NCBI RefSeq assembly: GCF_036226765.1
Contig: NZ_CP109017.1
Location: 7,255,001-7,319,000, forward strand
Source: Streptomyces sp. NBC_00670
GTDB taxonomy: Bacteria > Actinomycetota > Actinomycetes > Streptomycetales > Streptomycetaceae
Length of the DNA stretch: 64,000 bases
Direction of reading: 5' to 3'
How positions within the stretch are numbered: the first letter of the stretch is position 1; the number at the start of each line of letters is the position of its first letter. A program made the translations under genes and the position numbers. Under the pieces are notes generated by a model. That model did no database searches. It saw nothing but the letters and a program-made list of their open reading frames with translations, and had not been told where the DNA came from. Positions 40,053 to 48,601 of this stretch are shown here, piece after piece.

Positions 40053-41634
40053 CATGGGCGTCCTGTTCGACGAGTGCGCCGCACACGGCCACCGCACCAC
40101 CGTCCACCTGGACCGCCCCTTCGACCTCGCCCCCGACCGCGGCACCCACTGGACCGTGCCCCAACTCGCCGCACTCGTACGGGAGACGGCCGGACAACTG
40201 GCCGCCGCCGGGGTCCGGCCCGGGGACCGGGTGGCGATCGTCAAGGAGAACCACTGGGACTACGACCTGCTCGCCTGCGCCGCCGTCCGCATCGGCGCCG
40301 TCCCCGCGCAACTGTCCGCACGTCTGTCCGGACAGGCGCTCGTCACCCTGCTCGCCCGGCTCTGTCCGGCCCTCCTCGTCACCTCCGCCCGGGTCCTCGA
40401 ACGCGCCCGCCGCGAGGACACCGACCCGACCGCCGCGGCCACCACCACCCTCGTCCTGGACCCCGACGCCGACGTGCCGGGCACGCTCGGCCCCGACGAC
40501 GTACGCGGCCACCCCGTGCCCGCCCCCGTCCGCCGGGGCGACGACCGGCCGCTCGTCATCAACCACACCTCCGGCACCACCGGCGTGCCCAAACTCGTCC
40601 TCCACTCCACCCGCACGATCATCGGCGAACTGGCCCGCTTCGAGAGCGTCCGCTACCCCCGCATCGGCGTCCGGCGCGACGACACGCTGCTCAACGCCAA
40701 CTCCTTCGCCCACGGGCGGACGTTCTGCTGGACCGCGAGCGCGCTCTGCCTGGCCCCCGCGGAGATCGTCGTCGTCACCGGCCAGGACCCCGACCTCGCC
40801 GATCCGCTGCTGCGCGCCCACCCGCCCACCGTCGTCGAGGCGATGCCCGCCACCTACGTCCGCTTCCGGCCCCTCACCGAGCGGCTCGACAACCCGTTCC
40901 GTGACACCCGCCTGTTCACCAGCACCTACGACGCCGTGCATCCGCCCACCGTCCGGGCCTACCTCACGGCCAGCCGGCACCGGGCCCCGCTGTGGATGCA
41001 GGGCTGGGGCCAGACCGAGACCGGGCCGCTCACCTTCCGGTTCCACACCCGGGCGAGCACCGACGAGGGGCGCGGCCCCGGCAGCCGCAACCTCGGCCGG
41101 CCGGTACCGGTCAAGACGCGGCTGCGAGTGGTCGACCCGGACACCTTCCGGCCGGTGCCCCGGGGCCGCCCCGGACTCGTCCTCGCCCGCACCGGGGCCC
41201 GCGCCCTCGGCTACGTCGGCGAGGAGGCCCGCTGGTCCGCCAAACAGCTCGGCGCCTGGTGGAACACCGGCGACATCGGCGTCGTCCGGCGCGACGGCAG
41301 CGTCGAACTGCTCGACCGCGAGGTCGACCACGGGCCCGCGCTGAGCTGCCTCGAAACCGAGGACCTGCTGGAGGAGCGGCTGCCATGGGCGCTGGAGTGC
41401 GTCGTCCTGACCGGCACCGACGGCCCGCCCCTGCCCGTCGTCGTCACGCCCGACGGCCGCCTCGACGAGGACGGCTGGCGCACCGCGACGCACGGACTGC
41501 CGCCCCTCGCCGAACCCGTCGCCCTCGGCTGGGAGCAGGTCCCGCGCACCGACACCGGCAAGGTCCGCCGCACGGCACTGCTGCGGCAGCTCACGGGCAC
41601 GGCCGCAACCAGCGGCTCGGGCCGCTGGACGTGA
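40039..41634 (+). CDS. adenylate-forming enzyme (acyl-CoA synthetase-like) A
   Basis: This 531-residue ANL-superfamily protein has the P-loop 'INHTSGTTGVPKLVLHS', the 'GWGQTETGP' (A5) motif, 'NTGDIGVV' and a C-terminal 'DTGKVRR' with the catalytic Lys. The usual GRxxDxIxxxG hinge is altered to 'LLDREVDHGPALSCLETEDLLEERL', so the C-domain is atypical. It activates a carboxylate as acyl-AMP, then passes it to CoA or an amine. The GTG start, preceded by CCAGGAG, overlaps the FAD gene by 14 bases. Confidence 0.87.
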   Translation: MKPHDMGVLFDECAAHGHRTTVHLDRPFDLAPDRGTHWTVPQLAALVRETAGQLAAAGVRPGDRVAIVKENHWDYDLLACAAVRIGAVPAQLSARLSGQALVTLLARLCPALLVTSARVLERARREDTDPTAAATTTLVLDPDADVPGTLGPDDVRGHPVPAPVRRGDDRPLVINHTSGTTGVPKLVLHSTRTIIGELARFESVRYPRIGVRRDDTLLNANSFAHGRTFCWTASALCLAPAEIVVVTGQDPDLADPLLRAHPPTVVEAMPATYVRFRPLTERLDNPFRDTRLFTSTYDAVHPPTVRAYLTASRHRAPLWMQGWGQTETGPLTFRFHTRASTDEGRGPGSRNLGRPVPVKTRLRVVDPDTFRPVPRGRPGLVLARTGARALGYVGEEARWSAKQLGAWWNTGDIGVVRRDGSVELLDREVDHGPALSCLETEDLLEERLPWALECVVLTGTDGPPLPVVVTPDGRLDEDGWRTATHGLPPLAEPVALGWEQVPRTDTGKVRRTALLRQLTGTAATSGSGRWT

Positions 41635-41696
41635 ACCAGGCCGCGACGAGGTCTCCTGACAAGGGACCCGCACCGAGGAAGGGAAGAAACCACCGC

Positions 41697-42521
41697 ATGC
41701 TCGCACACCCGGTCGAGGACCCCGGCTACGTCTTCGACAACGACAGCGTGCACAGCCGCGAACAGCACCGCTGCCTCGCCGACGCCTACGACGCCGCCAC
41801 CTTCGCCCGGCTCGCCGATACCGGCGTCACGCGCGGCTGGCGCTGCCTGGAGATCGGCTCCGGCGGCGGCAGCGTCGCCCGCTGGCTCGCCGACCGCGTG
41901 GCACCGGACGGCGAGGTCGTCGCCACCGACGTCAAACCGCACCACATTCCGCAACGGCCCGGTCTCACCGTCCTGCGCCACGACGTGGTCACCGACCCGC
42001 TCCCGGAGGCCGCCTTCGACCTCGTCGTCGCCCGCCTCGTCCTCCAGCACGTACCCGAACGGCTCGCCGTCCTGGACACGTTGGTGCGCGCCCTGAAACC
42101 GGGCGGCCGGCTGCTGATCGAGGAGTTCGACACGTCGTACGAGCCGCCGCTGCTCACCCCCGACGAGGAGTCGGCGCGGCTGTACGAGACGTTCCTCGCC
42201 GCCAAGTGCGCCGTCATGCGGGCCGGCGGCGGGGACCCCGAGTGGGGCCGGCGCGTCCCCGCCGCGATGCGCGCGGCCGGACTCGTCGACATCGACCCCA
42301 GGCCGCGCCTCGAACTGCGCACCGCCGACTCGCCCGGCCTGCGGTTGCAGCTCCACCACACCTACCACCTGCGGGACAGACTGCTGGCGGTGGGCATGAC
42401 GGAGGCCCAACTGGACCGCGTGCGCGCGCTGATGAGCGACCCCTCCTTCCGGGCCGCCTCCAGCGTCATGTACTCGGTACGGGCCCGCCGCCCCCTGACG
42501 GACGGTGGCCACGTCCGATGA
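41697..42521 (+). CDS. class I SAM-dependent methyltransferase
   Basis: This 274-residue methyltransferase has motif I 'WRCLEIGSGGGSVARWLADRVAPDGEVVATDVKP' (about 47-80), 'PEAAFDLVVARLVLQHVPE' and 'LKPGGRLLIEEFDT'. A C-terminal helical lid (about 160-260) should define the acceptor, which is unknown. It is separated from the adenylating enzyme by 62 bases, the widest gap in the operon, with AGGAAGGG-type ribosome binding sequence upstream. Its stop overlaps the CaiB start by ATGA. Confidence 0.87.
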   Translation: MLAHPVEDPGYVFDNDSVHSREQHRCLADAYDAATFARLADTGVTRGWRCLEIGSGGGSVARWLADRVAPDGEVVATDVKPHHIPQRPGLTVLRHDVVTDPLPEAAFDLVVARLVLQHVPERLAVLDTLVRALKPGGRLLIEEFDTSYEPPLLTPDEESARLYETFLAAKCAVMRAGGGDPEWGRRVPAAMRAAGLVDIDPRPRLELRTADSPGLRLQLHHTYHLRDRLLAVGMTEAQLDRVRALMSDPSFRAASSVMYSVRARRPLTDGGHVR

Positions 42522-44287
42522 CGCCCCCCGCCGTCACCGGACCGCCCGTGGCCGCACGGGTCGCCGAACACCTGCTCGCCCTGGTCGGCGACCGGGACAC
42601 CGCCGCCGTCACCTGCGCCGTCGACTGGGCCGGCCCGCTGGACCTCGCCCTGTCCGAGGAACGCGCCGTCCAGGCGGCCTGCGGCCTCATGCACGTCCAC
42701 GGCCGCGCGACCGGCGAGCCGGTACCGCTGGCCGTGGACTACGCGTCCACGACGGCGGGCGTCCTCGCCGCCCAGGGCGTGACGGCGGCGCTGCTCGCGA
42801 GGGCGAGGGGCGCGGGGATCCGCGCGGTGCGCACATCGGTGGCACACGGTGCGCTGATGTCCGTCGCCCAGTACCTGGCGGCGGCGACGGCGGGGGCGCC
42901 CAATAGCTCGGGGGACCGGGGTCGTACGGCGGGTGCGGGTGGCTCCGTGGCTGATCGCGCAGTTCCCCGCGCTCCTCTCGGGGGCGCGGGGAACTGCGCG
43001 ACAAGCCCCCACCACCTAGTCTCTCTCGACGGCATCCCCATCGAACTCGAAGCCCTCGACGCCGAGCCCTGGATCGGCTTCTGGCGGCGGCTCGGGGCGC
43101 CCCCGGACGCCGTAAGGAACGGCTGGCGCGGCTTCCAGACCCGTTTCGGAACCGCCGCCAACCCCCTCCCGCAGGCCCTCGCCGAGGCGATCCACCGCAC
43201 CCCGCTCACCGAACTGCACGCAGCCGCCACCGCATCCGGCGCCAGCCTCCTGCCCGTACGCGAGCACCCCGCACCCCCCACCGACGTACCCCCATGGACG
43301 CTCACCCCGCTCCCGGGAAACGCCGGCACCCCCCCACCCGCCGCATCACACCCCACCCCGCCCCTCGCCGGCCTCCGCGTCGTCGAATCGACCCGCCGCG
43401 TCCAGGGCCCCCTCGCCGGCCACGTCCTGCGCCTGCTCGGCGGGGAGGTGATCCGCGTCGAACCCCCCGGTGGCGACCCCATGCGCGGCATCCCGCCCAT
43501 GGCAGAGGGCTGTTCGGCCAGGTTCGCCGCCCTCAACGCGGGCAAGACCGTCGTGGAGTGCGACATCACCACGGCCGCGGGCCGCGCGGAGGTCCGCGAC
43601 CTCGTCCGTGACGCCGACGTCTTCCTGCACAACTGGGCTCCGGGCAAGGCGGCCCGACTCCGCCTGGACGCCGACGACCTGTGCCGCGTACGGCCCGCAC
43701 TGGTGTACGCGTGGGCCTCCGGCTGGGGCGACACCCTCGGACCCCGTCCCCCGCTCGGCACCGACTACCTCGTCCAGGCCCACAGCGGCCTCGCCGCCGC
43801 CCTCCGGCCCGCCGACGAACCGCCCGCGCCGTCGCTGATGACCCTCACCGACGTCCTCGGCGGACTGGTCTGCGCGCAGGCCGTGCTCGCGGCGCTGCTG
43901 GAGCGGGCGCGCACCGGACAGGGCCGGCGCGCGGACTCCTCGCTGTACTCCGCCTCCCTCCTCGTCCCACGCGGGGAACGGCGCGTCCGCTGGGGCCCGT
44001 ACGACCGTCCGCTGGCCACCGGCGACGGCCACCTGTGGCTGGGCCCCGAGGCGCGCGCCCATCCGGAGCGCGTCGCCCGCGCTCTCGGCGCCGGACCGGC
44101 CACGGACCCGGCCGCCCGCGCCCGCACCCTGCCCGGCGCCGAACTGCTGCCCGTGCTGACGCGATGCGGCGTCACGGCGACCCCCGTCTGCACCGACCTC
44201 ACCGCCCTCGCCCACGACCCGCGCCTCGCGCCCGCGCTCGGCACCGGCGCGTACGTCTTCCCCCGCGCCCCCTGGGAGTTCGCATGA
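42518..44287 (+). CDS. tandem CaiB-type CoA-transferase interrupted by a palindromic repeat
   Basis: This 589-residue protein consists of two CaiB-like parts. The first (about 1-127 and 165-265) keeps the fold ('QAACGLMHVHGRATGEPVPLAVDYASTTAGVLAAQGVTAALL'), but the catalytic-Asp segment reads 'VRTSVAHGAL', so Asp is missing. The second (about 287-589: 'LAGLRVVESTRRVQGPLAGHVLRLLGGEVIRVEPPGGDPMRG') keeps Asp in 'RRADSSLYSASL'. Residues about 128-164 come from a palindromic repeat copy and have no CaiB similarity. It probably transfers CoA between acids activated by the neighbouring ligases, or only binds CoA. ATGA overlaps occur at both ends. Confidence 0.82.
   Translation: MTPPAVTGPPVAARVAEHLLALVGDRDTAAVTCAVDWAGPLDLALSEERAVQAACGLMHVHGRATGEPVPLAVDYASTTAGVLAAQGVTAALLARARGAGIRAVRTSVAHGALMSVAQYLAAATAGAPNSSGDRGRTAGAGGSVADRAVPRAPLGGAGNCATSPHHLVSLDGIPIELEALDAEPWIGFWRRLGAPPDAVRNGWRGFQTRFGTAANPLPQALAEAIHRTPLTELHAAATASGASLLPVREHPAPPTDVPPWTLTPLPGNAGTPPPAASHPTPPLAGLRVVESTRRVQGPLAGHVLRLLGGEVIRVEPPGGDPMRGIPPMAEGCSARFAALNAGKTVVECDITTAAGRAEVRDLVRDADVFLHNWAPGKAARLRLDADDLCRVRPALVYAWASGWGDTLGPRPPLGTDYLVQAHSGLAAALRPADEPPAPSLMTLTDVLGGLVCAQAVLAALLERARTGQGRRADSSLYSASLLVPRGERRVRWGPYDRPLATGDGHLWLGPEARAHPERVARALGAGPATDPAARARTLPGAELLPVLTRCGVTATPVCTDLTALAHDPRLAPALGTGAYVFPRAPWEFA
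42901..43018. repeat. palindromic repeat copy inside the tandem CaiB gene
   Basis: The sequence starts with ATAGCTCGGGG like the 15321 element and shares a diverged GGCGGGTGCGGGT-type flank. It carries the core CGCGCAGTTCCCCGCG (from 42956), paired with CGCGGGGAACTGCGCG (to 43000), forming a 20-base-pair stem with one mismatch. It keeps the reading frame open and encodes about 37-39 non-CaiB residues. Confidence 0.8.
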
Positions 44288-45927
44288 CCCGTGTGCCGGC
44301 CTCCGTGTGGACCTCGTCCGCCGGTGTGGAGATCCGCGACCTGGTGCCCGCCACGCTGCGCCGCTCCTGGGTCGCACGCGGCCACTGCCCGGACCGCGAC
44401 CTCTACTCCCTCTTCGCCGCCCACGTCCGCGCCCACCCCACCCGCACGGCCGTCGTCGACACGGAGGGCTCTGTGGACTACGCCCGCCTGGACGCCGACG
44501 TGCGCCACCTCGCCGCCCGGCTGGCCGAGCACGGGCTCGGCGCACGGGACGTCATCGCCGTCCGCGTGCCCAACGGGCGCCGCGCGGTGGCCGCGGAACT
44601 CGCCGTCGCGGCACTCGGCGCCGTCGCGCTGCCCTACCCGCCCGGACACGGCAGCCGGGGCCCCGCGAGCCTCCTGGCCCGCTCCCGGGCCCGTGCGGTG
44701 ATCGTCGAGGACGCCCGCGACGCCGTACCGGAGGCGCGCCTGCCGCACCTGGAGGCGGTGTTCAGCTGGGGAGAGCCGCACCACCCGGCGGGCGTCTGTC
44801 TCACCGCCCCCGCGCGCCGGCCGTTCCGGCCGCGGCCGGTCGACGCGGAGGCGCCCGCGCGGATCCTGGTCTCCTCCGGCTCCGAGGCGGAGCCGAAGAT
44901 GGTTGCCTACTCGCACAACGCGATGGCCGGCGGCCGCGCCAACTATCTGCGCGCCCTGGCCGGCGGCGACGCGGACGGGATGCGCAACCTCGTCCTCGTC
45001 CCGCTCGCCTCCTCCTTCGGCTCGCTGGGCACGTCCGTGACGGTGGCCGCGCTGGGCGCCACCCTGCTCGTCCAGGACGCCTTCGATCCGCGCGAGGCGC
45101 TGCGGATGCTCACCGCGCACCGCCCGACGCACGTCTTCGGCGTCCCCACCATGCTGCGCCGGCTCGCCGAGCGGCCCCCGGCGCCCGGTGAGGACCTGAG
45201 CGGGCTGCGGGCCCTCGTCTCCAGCGGCGCCGCGCTTCCCGGGGCCACGGCGGAGCTGTGCGCGCGCCGGTTCGGTCGGCCGGTCGTCACCGTCTACGGC
45301 TCCTCCGACGGCGTCAACTGCCACACCGCCGCCACCGGCCTGGCCCCGGACACCGGTACCGGCCTGCCCGACCCCGCCGTCGCCGACATCCGCGTCGCTC
45401 CCGGCACCGGCGAGATCCACGCCCGGGGCCCCATGACCCCGCTCTGCTACGTGGCGGCGCCCGACCTCGACGCCCGCTACCGCACCCCGGACGGCTGGGT
45501 CCGCACCGGCGACCGGGGCCGCCTCGACGCGCACGGCAGGCTCCATGTGCTCGGCCGCCTCAAGCAGATCGTGGTACGCGGCGGATACAACATCAGCCCC
45601 GCCGAGGTCGAACAGGCGCTCGCCGCCCACCCCTCGGTCGCCGAGGCCGCCTGCGTCGGCGTACCCGACGACGAGCTGGGCGAACGCCTGTGCGCCTGTG
45701 TGCGGGAGCCACCGGGCGTGCCCGCGGTCACCCTGGGGGACCTCACCGGCTTCCTGGAGACCGCCTGCGGACTGGAGCGCCGCAAACTGCCCGAACTGCT
45801 GCTGCGGGTGCCCGAAATGCCGCTCGGCCCCACCGGCAAGATCTGCCGCCCCACCCTCGCCCGGCTCGCGGCCACCGGAGCCGCCCGTTCCGGTGTGCCG
45901 CACACTGGGGGACATGAGCACCCCTGA
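44284..45927 (+). CDS. adenylate-forming enzyme (acyl-CoA synthetase-like) B
   Basis: This 547-residue ANL-superfamily protein is complete: N-domain, A5-like 'VTVYGSSDGVN', 'RTGDRGRLDAHGRLHVLGRLKQIVVRGGYNISPAEVEQAL' (hinge and A8) and catalytic Lys in 'GPTGKICRP'. The P-loop is unusual: 'ILVSSGSEAEPKMVAYSHN' instead of TSGTTGxPKG. It should still form an acyl-AMP and probably an acyl-CoA. It overlaps the tandem CaiB gene by ATGA and the phosphatase gene by 14 bases. With ligase A it suggests two different carboxylic acids are activated. Confidence 0.88.
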   Translation: MTRVPASVWTSSAGVEIRDLVPATLRRSWVARGHCPDRDLYSLFAAHVRAHPTRTAVVDTEGSVDYARLDADVRHLAARLAEHGLGARDVIAVRVPNGRRAVAAELAVAALGAVALPYPPGHGSRGPASLLARSRARAVIVEDARDAVPEARLPHLEAVFSWGEPHHPAGVCLTAPARRPFRPRPVDAEAPARILVSSGSEAEPKMVAYSHNAMAGGRANYLRALAGGDADGMRNLVLVPLASSFGSLGTSVTVAALGATLLVQDAFDPREALRMLTAHRPTHVFGVPTMLRRLAERPPAPGEDLSGLRALVSSGAALPGATAELCARRFGRPVVTVYGSSDGVNCHTAATGLAPDTGTGLPDPAVADIRVAPGTGEIHARGPMTPLCYVAAPDLDARYRTPDGWVRTGDRGRLDAHGRLHVLGRLKQIVVRGGYNISPAEVEQALAAHPSVAEAACVGVPDDELGERLCACVREPPGVPAVTLGDLTGFLETACGLERRKLPELLLRVPEMPLGPTGKICRPTLARLAATGAARSGVPHTGGHEHP

Positions 45928-48553
45928 CGACCGGCACCGGGCACGGCGTTTCCCGCCCCGGCCCGAGAGCGCCACGCGGGCCCGGCGGTTCGTGCGGGCC
46001 GCGCTGGCGGGTGCGGCGGGGGTGGCGCCGGAACGGGCCCGGACCGCCGAACTGCTGACCGGCGAGCTGGTGACCAACGTCGTGCTGCACGCGCGCACCG
46101 AGGCCGACGTCGAGGTGCGCACCACCGGCGGAACGATCCTCGTACGGGTCGCCGACCGGCGGCCGGACCGGTACCTGGTGTCCCAGCGGCAGCACCCCTA
46201 CACGGCCACCGGCTGGGGCCTCACCCTCGTCGAGCAGCTGACCACCCGCCACGGCGTGGAGACCGACGAGGAACGCAAGACGGTCTGGTTCGAACTGCCG
46301 CCCGAGGAGAGCGCGCCGGTGTCGCCCGCCGCCGGCTTCTCCGTACCGGCCTCCGGCTCGGACGGCACCGTCACCCTGGTCGACCTGCCCTTCGCGCTGT
46401 ACTCCGCCTCGCAGGCGCACCGCCGCACCCTCCTGCGCGAACTCGCGCTCGCCGCCGCCACCGGCGACCGGTACGGCGTGGCGCCGCGGGACCTGGCCAC
46501 CGCCCAGGACGCCAACAACATGATCGGCGCCTCTGTCGCGGCGGCGGCCGAGGGCCGGTACGCGGGCACGGACATCCGCACCCTCCTCCTCGAAATCCCG
46601 CCCGAGGCCGCCCCGGCCGTGCACACCCTGCGCCGGGTGCTCGACCTGGCCGAGACCGCCGCACGCCGGGAACGCCTGCTCAGCCGGCCCGCCCTGCCGC
46701 ATCTGCGCGCCTTCCACCGCTGGCTGCTCGACGAGATCACCGGCCAACTCGCCGGCGGCATCCCCGAGGCATGGACCCTGGTCCCCCGGGAGTCCAGCGC
46801 CCGGCCCTCGGAGCTGAACCCCTGGGACGCCGGCCAGGTCATGGCCAGCCGGGTCCCGACGATTGCCGCCGACGACGCCGACCGCATCGTCGCGGCCAAC
46901 GGACCGGCCGCCGACCTCCTGGGCCGGCACCCCGACGACCTCGTCGGACAGCGCCTCACCACCCTCATCCCCGAACACCTGCGCGACCGTCATGTGCAGG
47001 CGTTCACCGCCCTGCTGCGCACCGGCGAGCCCCGCATCCTCGGCCGCTCCGTACCGCTCCCGGCCCTGCACAGCGATGGCCGGCTGGTCCCCGTACGGCT
47101 GTTCATCCAGACCCAGGAGGCGGCCGACGGCCGTACCGTGTTCGTCGCCCAGCTCATCCCCAGGAGCAGCACCCTGGCGCCGCCGTACGACGAGGGCGAC
47201 GGGCACCGGCCGGCGCCCGAGCCGGAGCCGAGACGGACGGAACCGGGCGCCGAGGACCCGGTGGAGGAGCACCAGGGCCCCCTCGCCCGCACCGCGCTGC
47301 AACGGCTCGCCCTGCTCGCGGACGTCCACAGCGCCCTCGCGGCCACCCCCGACCTGTACGAGCGGCTGCGCCGGGTGGGGGAGATCCTGGTCGGGCGGCT
47401 CGCCGACTGGTACGCGGTGGACCTTCTCGACGAGCGCGACCAGGTGGACCGGGTCTGCGTCGTCCACCGCGGCGCCGCCGCGCTGCCGGCCGCCGCGTAC
47501 GAGGGCGGGCTGCCGCCGGTGTCCGAGACCGCGCAGGGTCCCCTGCCCCGGGCGCTGCGCGGCGCGGGCCCGCTGCTGCTCACCGAGATCCCGCCGCCCG
47601 GCCGGGCCACCAGCGCGCTGGACGCCCGGCAGCTCGAACTGTTCGCGCAACTGGGCGCGCACAGCGCCGTCGTCGCACCACTGCGGGCCCGCCGGGAGGT
47701 GCTCGGCGCCCTCACCGTCGCCCGCACCGGCGGCGGGCGCCCGTTCACCGAGGAGGATCTGCCGCTCCTGACGGACGTGGCCGGCGGGCTCGCGCTCGGC
47801 GTGGACAACGCCCGCCTCTACCAGGAGACCCGGCAGATCGCCGAGCGCCTCCAGCGCTCCCTGCTGCCCGAGCTCCCCGACCTCGGACACCTGCAACTGG
47901 CCGCCCGCTACGCGCCGTCCTCCACCACCGCCCACGTCGGCGGTGACTGGTACGACGCCTTCCGGCTACCCGGCGGCGACCCCGTCCTGGTCATCGGCGA
48001 CGTCACCGGGCACGACCTGAAGGCCGCCGTCGCCATGAGCTCCCTGCGCAACATGTTGCGCGGCATCGGCGTCGACCGCCAGGAACCGCCCGGAGAGGTA
48101 CTGCGCCGCCTCGACCTCGCCAGCCAGACCCTGTACGGGCAGGCGACCGCCACCTGCATCTACGGCGTGCTCGACGGGAATCCCTCGGCGGACGGCACCG
48201 CGAGCCTGCGCTACGCGACCGCCGGTCATCTGCCGCCGCTGCTGACGACCGAGGAGGGCGGTACCCGGTTCCTCGACGCCGGCGCGGGCGTGCTGATCGG
48301 CATGGACCCCGGACTGCCCCGCCCCACCGGCCACGAGACGCTGCCGCCGCACTCGACGCTGCTGCTGTACACCGACGGCCTCATCGAACGGCGCGGCGAG
48401 TCCCTCGACGACGCCATGACCCGGCTGCGCCAGTGCACCGCGTCCCTCGCCCGTGCACCGCTCGACGTCTTCTGCGACGAACTGCTCCTGGGCCTGGGCG
48501 CCGACAGCACGGACGACATCGCCCTGCTGGCGCTACGGGTGACGCCGCCCTGA
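45914..48553 (+). CDS. SpoIIE-type PP2C phosphatase with HATPase, PAS and GAF domains
   Basis: This 879-residue cytosolic signalling protein has domains in order: an RsbW-like kinase fold (about 15-130, 'ELVTNVVLHA', 'GWGLTLVEQL'), a helical middle (about 150-280), PAS (about 310-420, 'RIVAANGPAADLLGRHPDDLVGQRL'), GAF (about 460-630) and a SpoIIE/PP2C domain (about 650-877, 'HVGGDWYDAFRLPGGDPVLVIGDVTGHD'). Such Streptomyces proteins dephosphorylate anti-sigma antagonists. Its start lies inside the end of ligase gene B, so it is probably expressed with the biosynthetic operon, which is unusual. It may also have its own promoter within the ligase gene. Confidence 0.9.
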   Translation: MSTPDDRHRARRFPPRPESATRARRFVRAALAGAAGVAPERARTAELLTGELVTNVVLHARTEADVEVRTTGGTILVRVADRRPDRYLVSQRQHPYTATGWGLTLVEQLTTRHGVETDEERKTVWFELPPEESAPVSPAAGFSVPASGSDGTVTLVDLPFALYSASQAHRRTLLRELALAAATGDRYGVAPRDLATAQDANNMIGASVAAAAEGRYAGTDIRTLLLEIPPEAAPAVHTLRRVLDLAETAARRERLLSRPALPHLRAFHRWLLDEITGQLAGGIPEAWTLVPRESSARPSELNPWDAGQVMASRVPTIAADDADRIVAANGPAADLLGRHPDDLVGQRLTTLIPEHLRDRHVQAFTALLRTGEPRILGRSVPLPALHSDGRLVPVRLFIQTQEAADGRTVFVAQLIPRSSTLAPPYDEGDGHRPAPEPEPRRTEPGAEDPVEEHQGPLARTALQRLALLADVHSALAATPDLYERLRRVGEILVGRLADWYAVDLLDERDQVDRVCVVHRGAAALPAAAYEGGLPPVSETAQGPLPRALRGAGPLLLTEIPPPGRATSALDARQLELFAQLGAHSAVVAPLRARREVLGALTVARTGGGRPFTEEDLPLLTDVAGGLALGVDNARLYQETRQIAERLQRSLLPELPDLGHLQLAARYAPSSTTAHVGGDWYDAFRLPGGDPVLVIGDVTGHDLKAAVAMSSLRNMLRGIGVDRQEPPGEVLRRLDLASQTLYGQATATCIYGVLDGNPSADGTASLRYATAGHLPPLLTTEEGGTRFLDAGAGVLIGMDPGLPRPTGHETLPPHSTLLLYTDGLIERRGESLDDAMTRLRQCTASLARAPLDVFCDELLLGLGADSTDDIALLALRVTPP

Positions 48554-48580
48554 TCCCCTCGGGGACGGCAGGGCGGCGTC
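48541..48580. terminator. terminator overlapping the phosphatase stop
   Basis: GACGCCGCCCTG (48541-48552) pairs perfectly with CAGGGCGGCGTC (48569-48580), with a second small CCCCTCGGGG hairpin in the loop. It includes the phosphatase stop region and precedes the convergent chitinase end. Confidence 0.7.
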
Positions 48581-48601
48581 GTCACTTCGCCGGACGGCCC
48601 G

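Larger units (their letters stand above)
24765..48553. other. candidate biosynthetic locus: amino-sugar/cyclitol plus UbiA-adenylation modules
   Basis: Within this span lie two Gfo/Idh/MocA dehydrogenases, a sugar-isomerase TIM barrel, a nucleotide-sugar 6-dehydrogenase, two DegT aminotransferases, an M20 hydrolase and an Ldh reductase. Also present are two SAM methyltransferases, a UbiA prenyltransferase, an FAD oxidoreductase, two adenylate-forming enzymes and a tandem CaiB protein. There is no PKS, NRPS, canonical terpene synthase, dedicated regulator or exporter. The extent is my estimate from operon structure: the left boundary could be 25426 and the right could be 45927. Confidence 0.5.
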
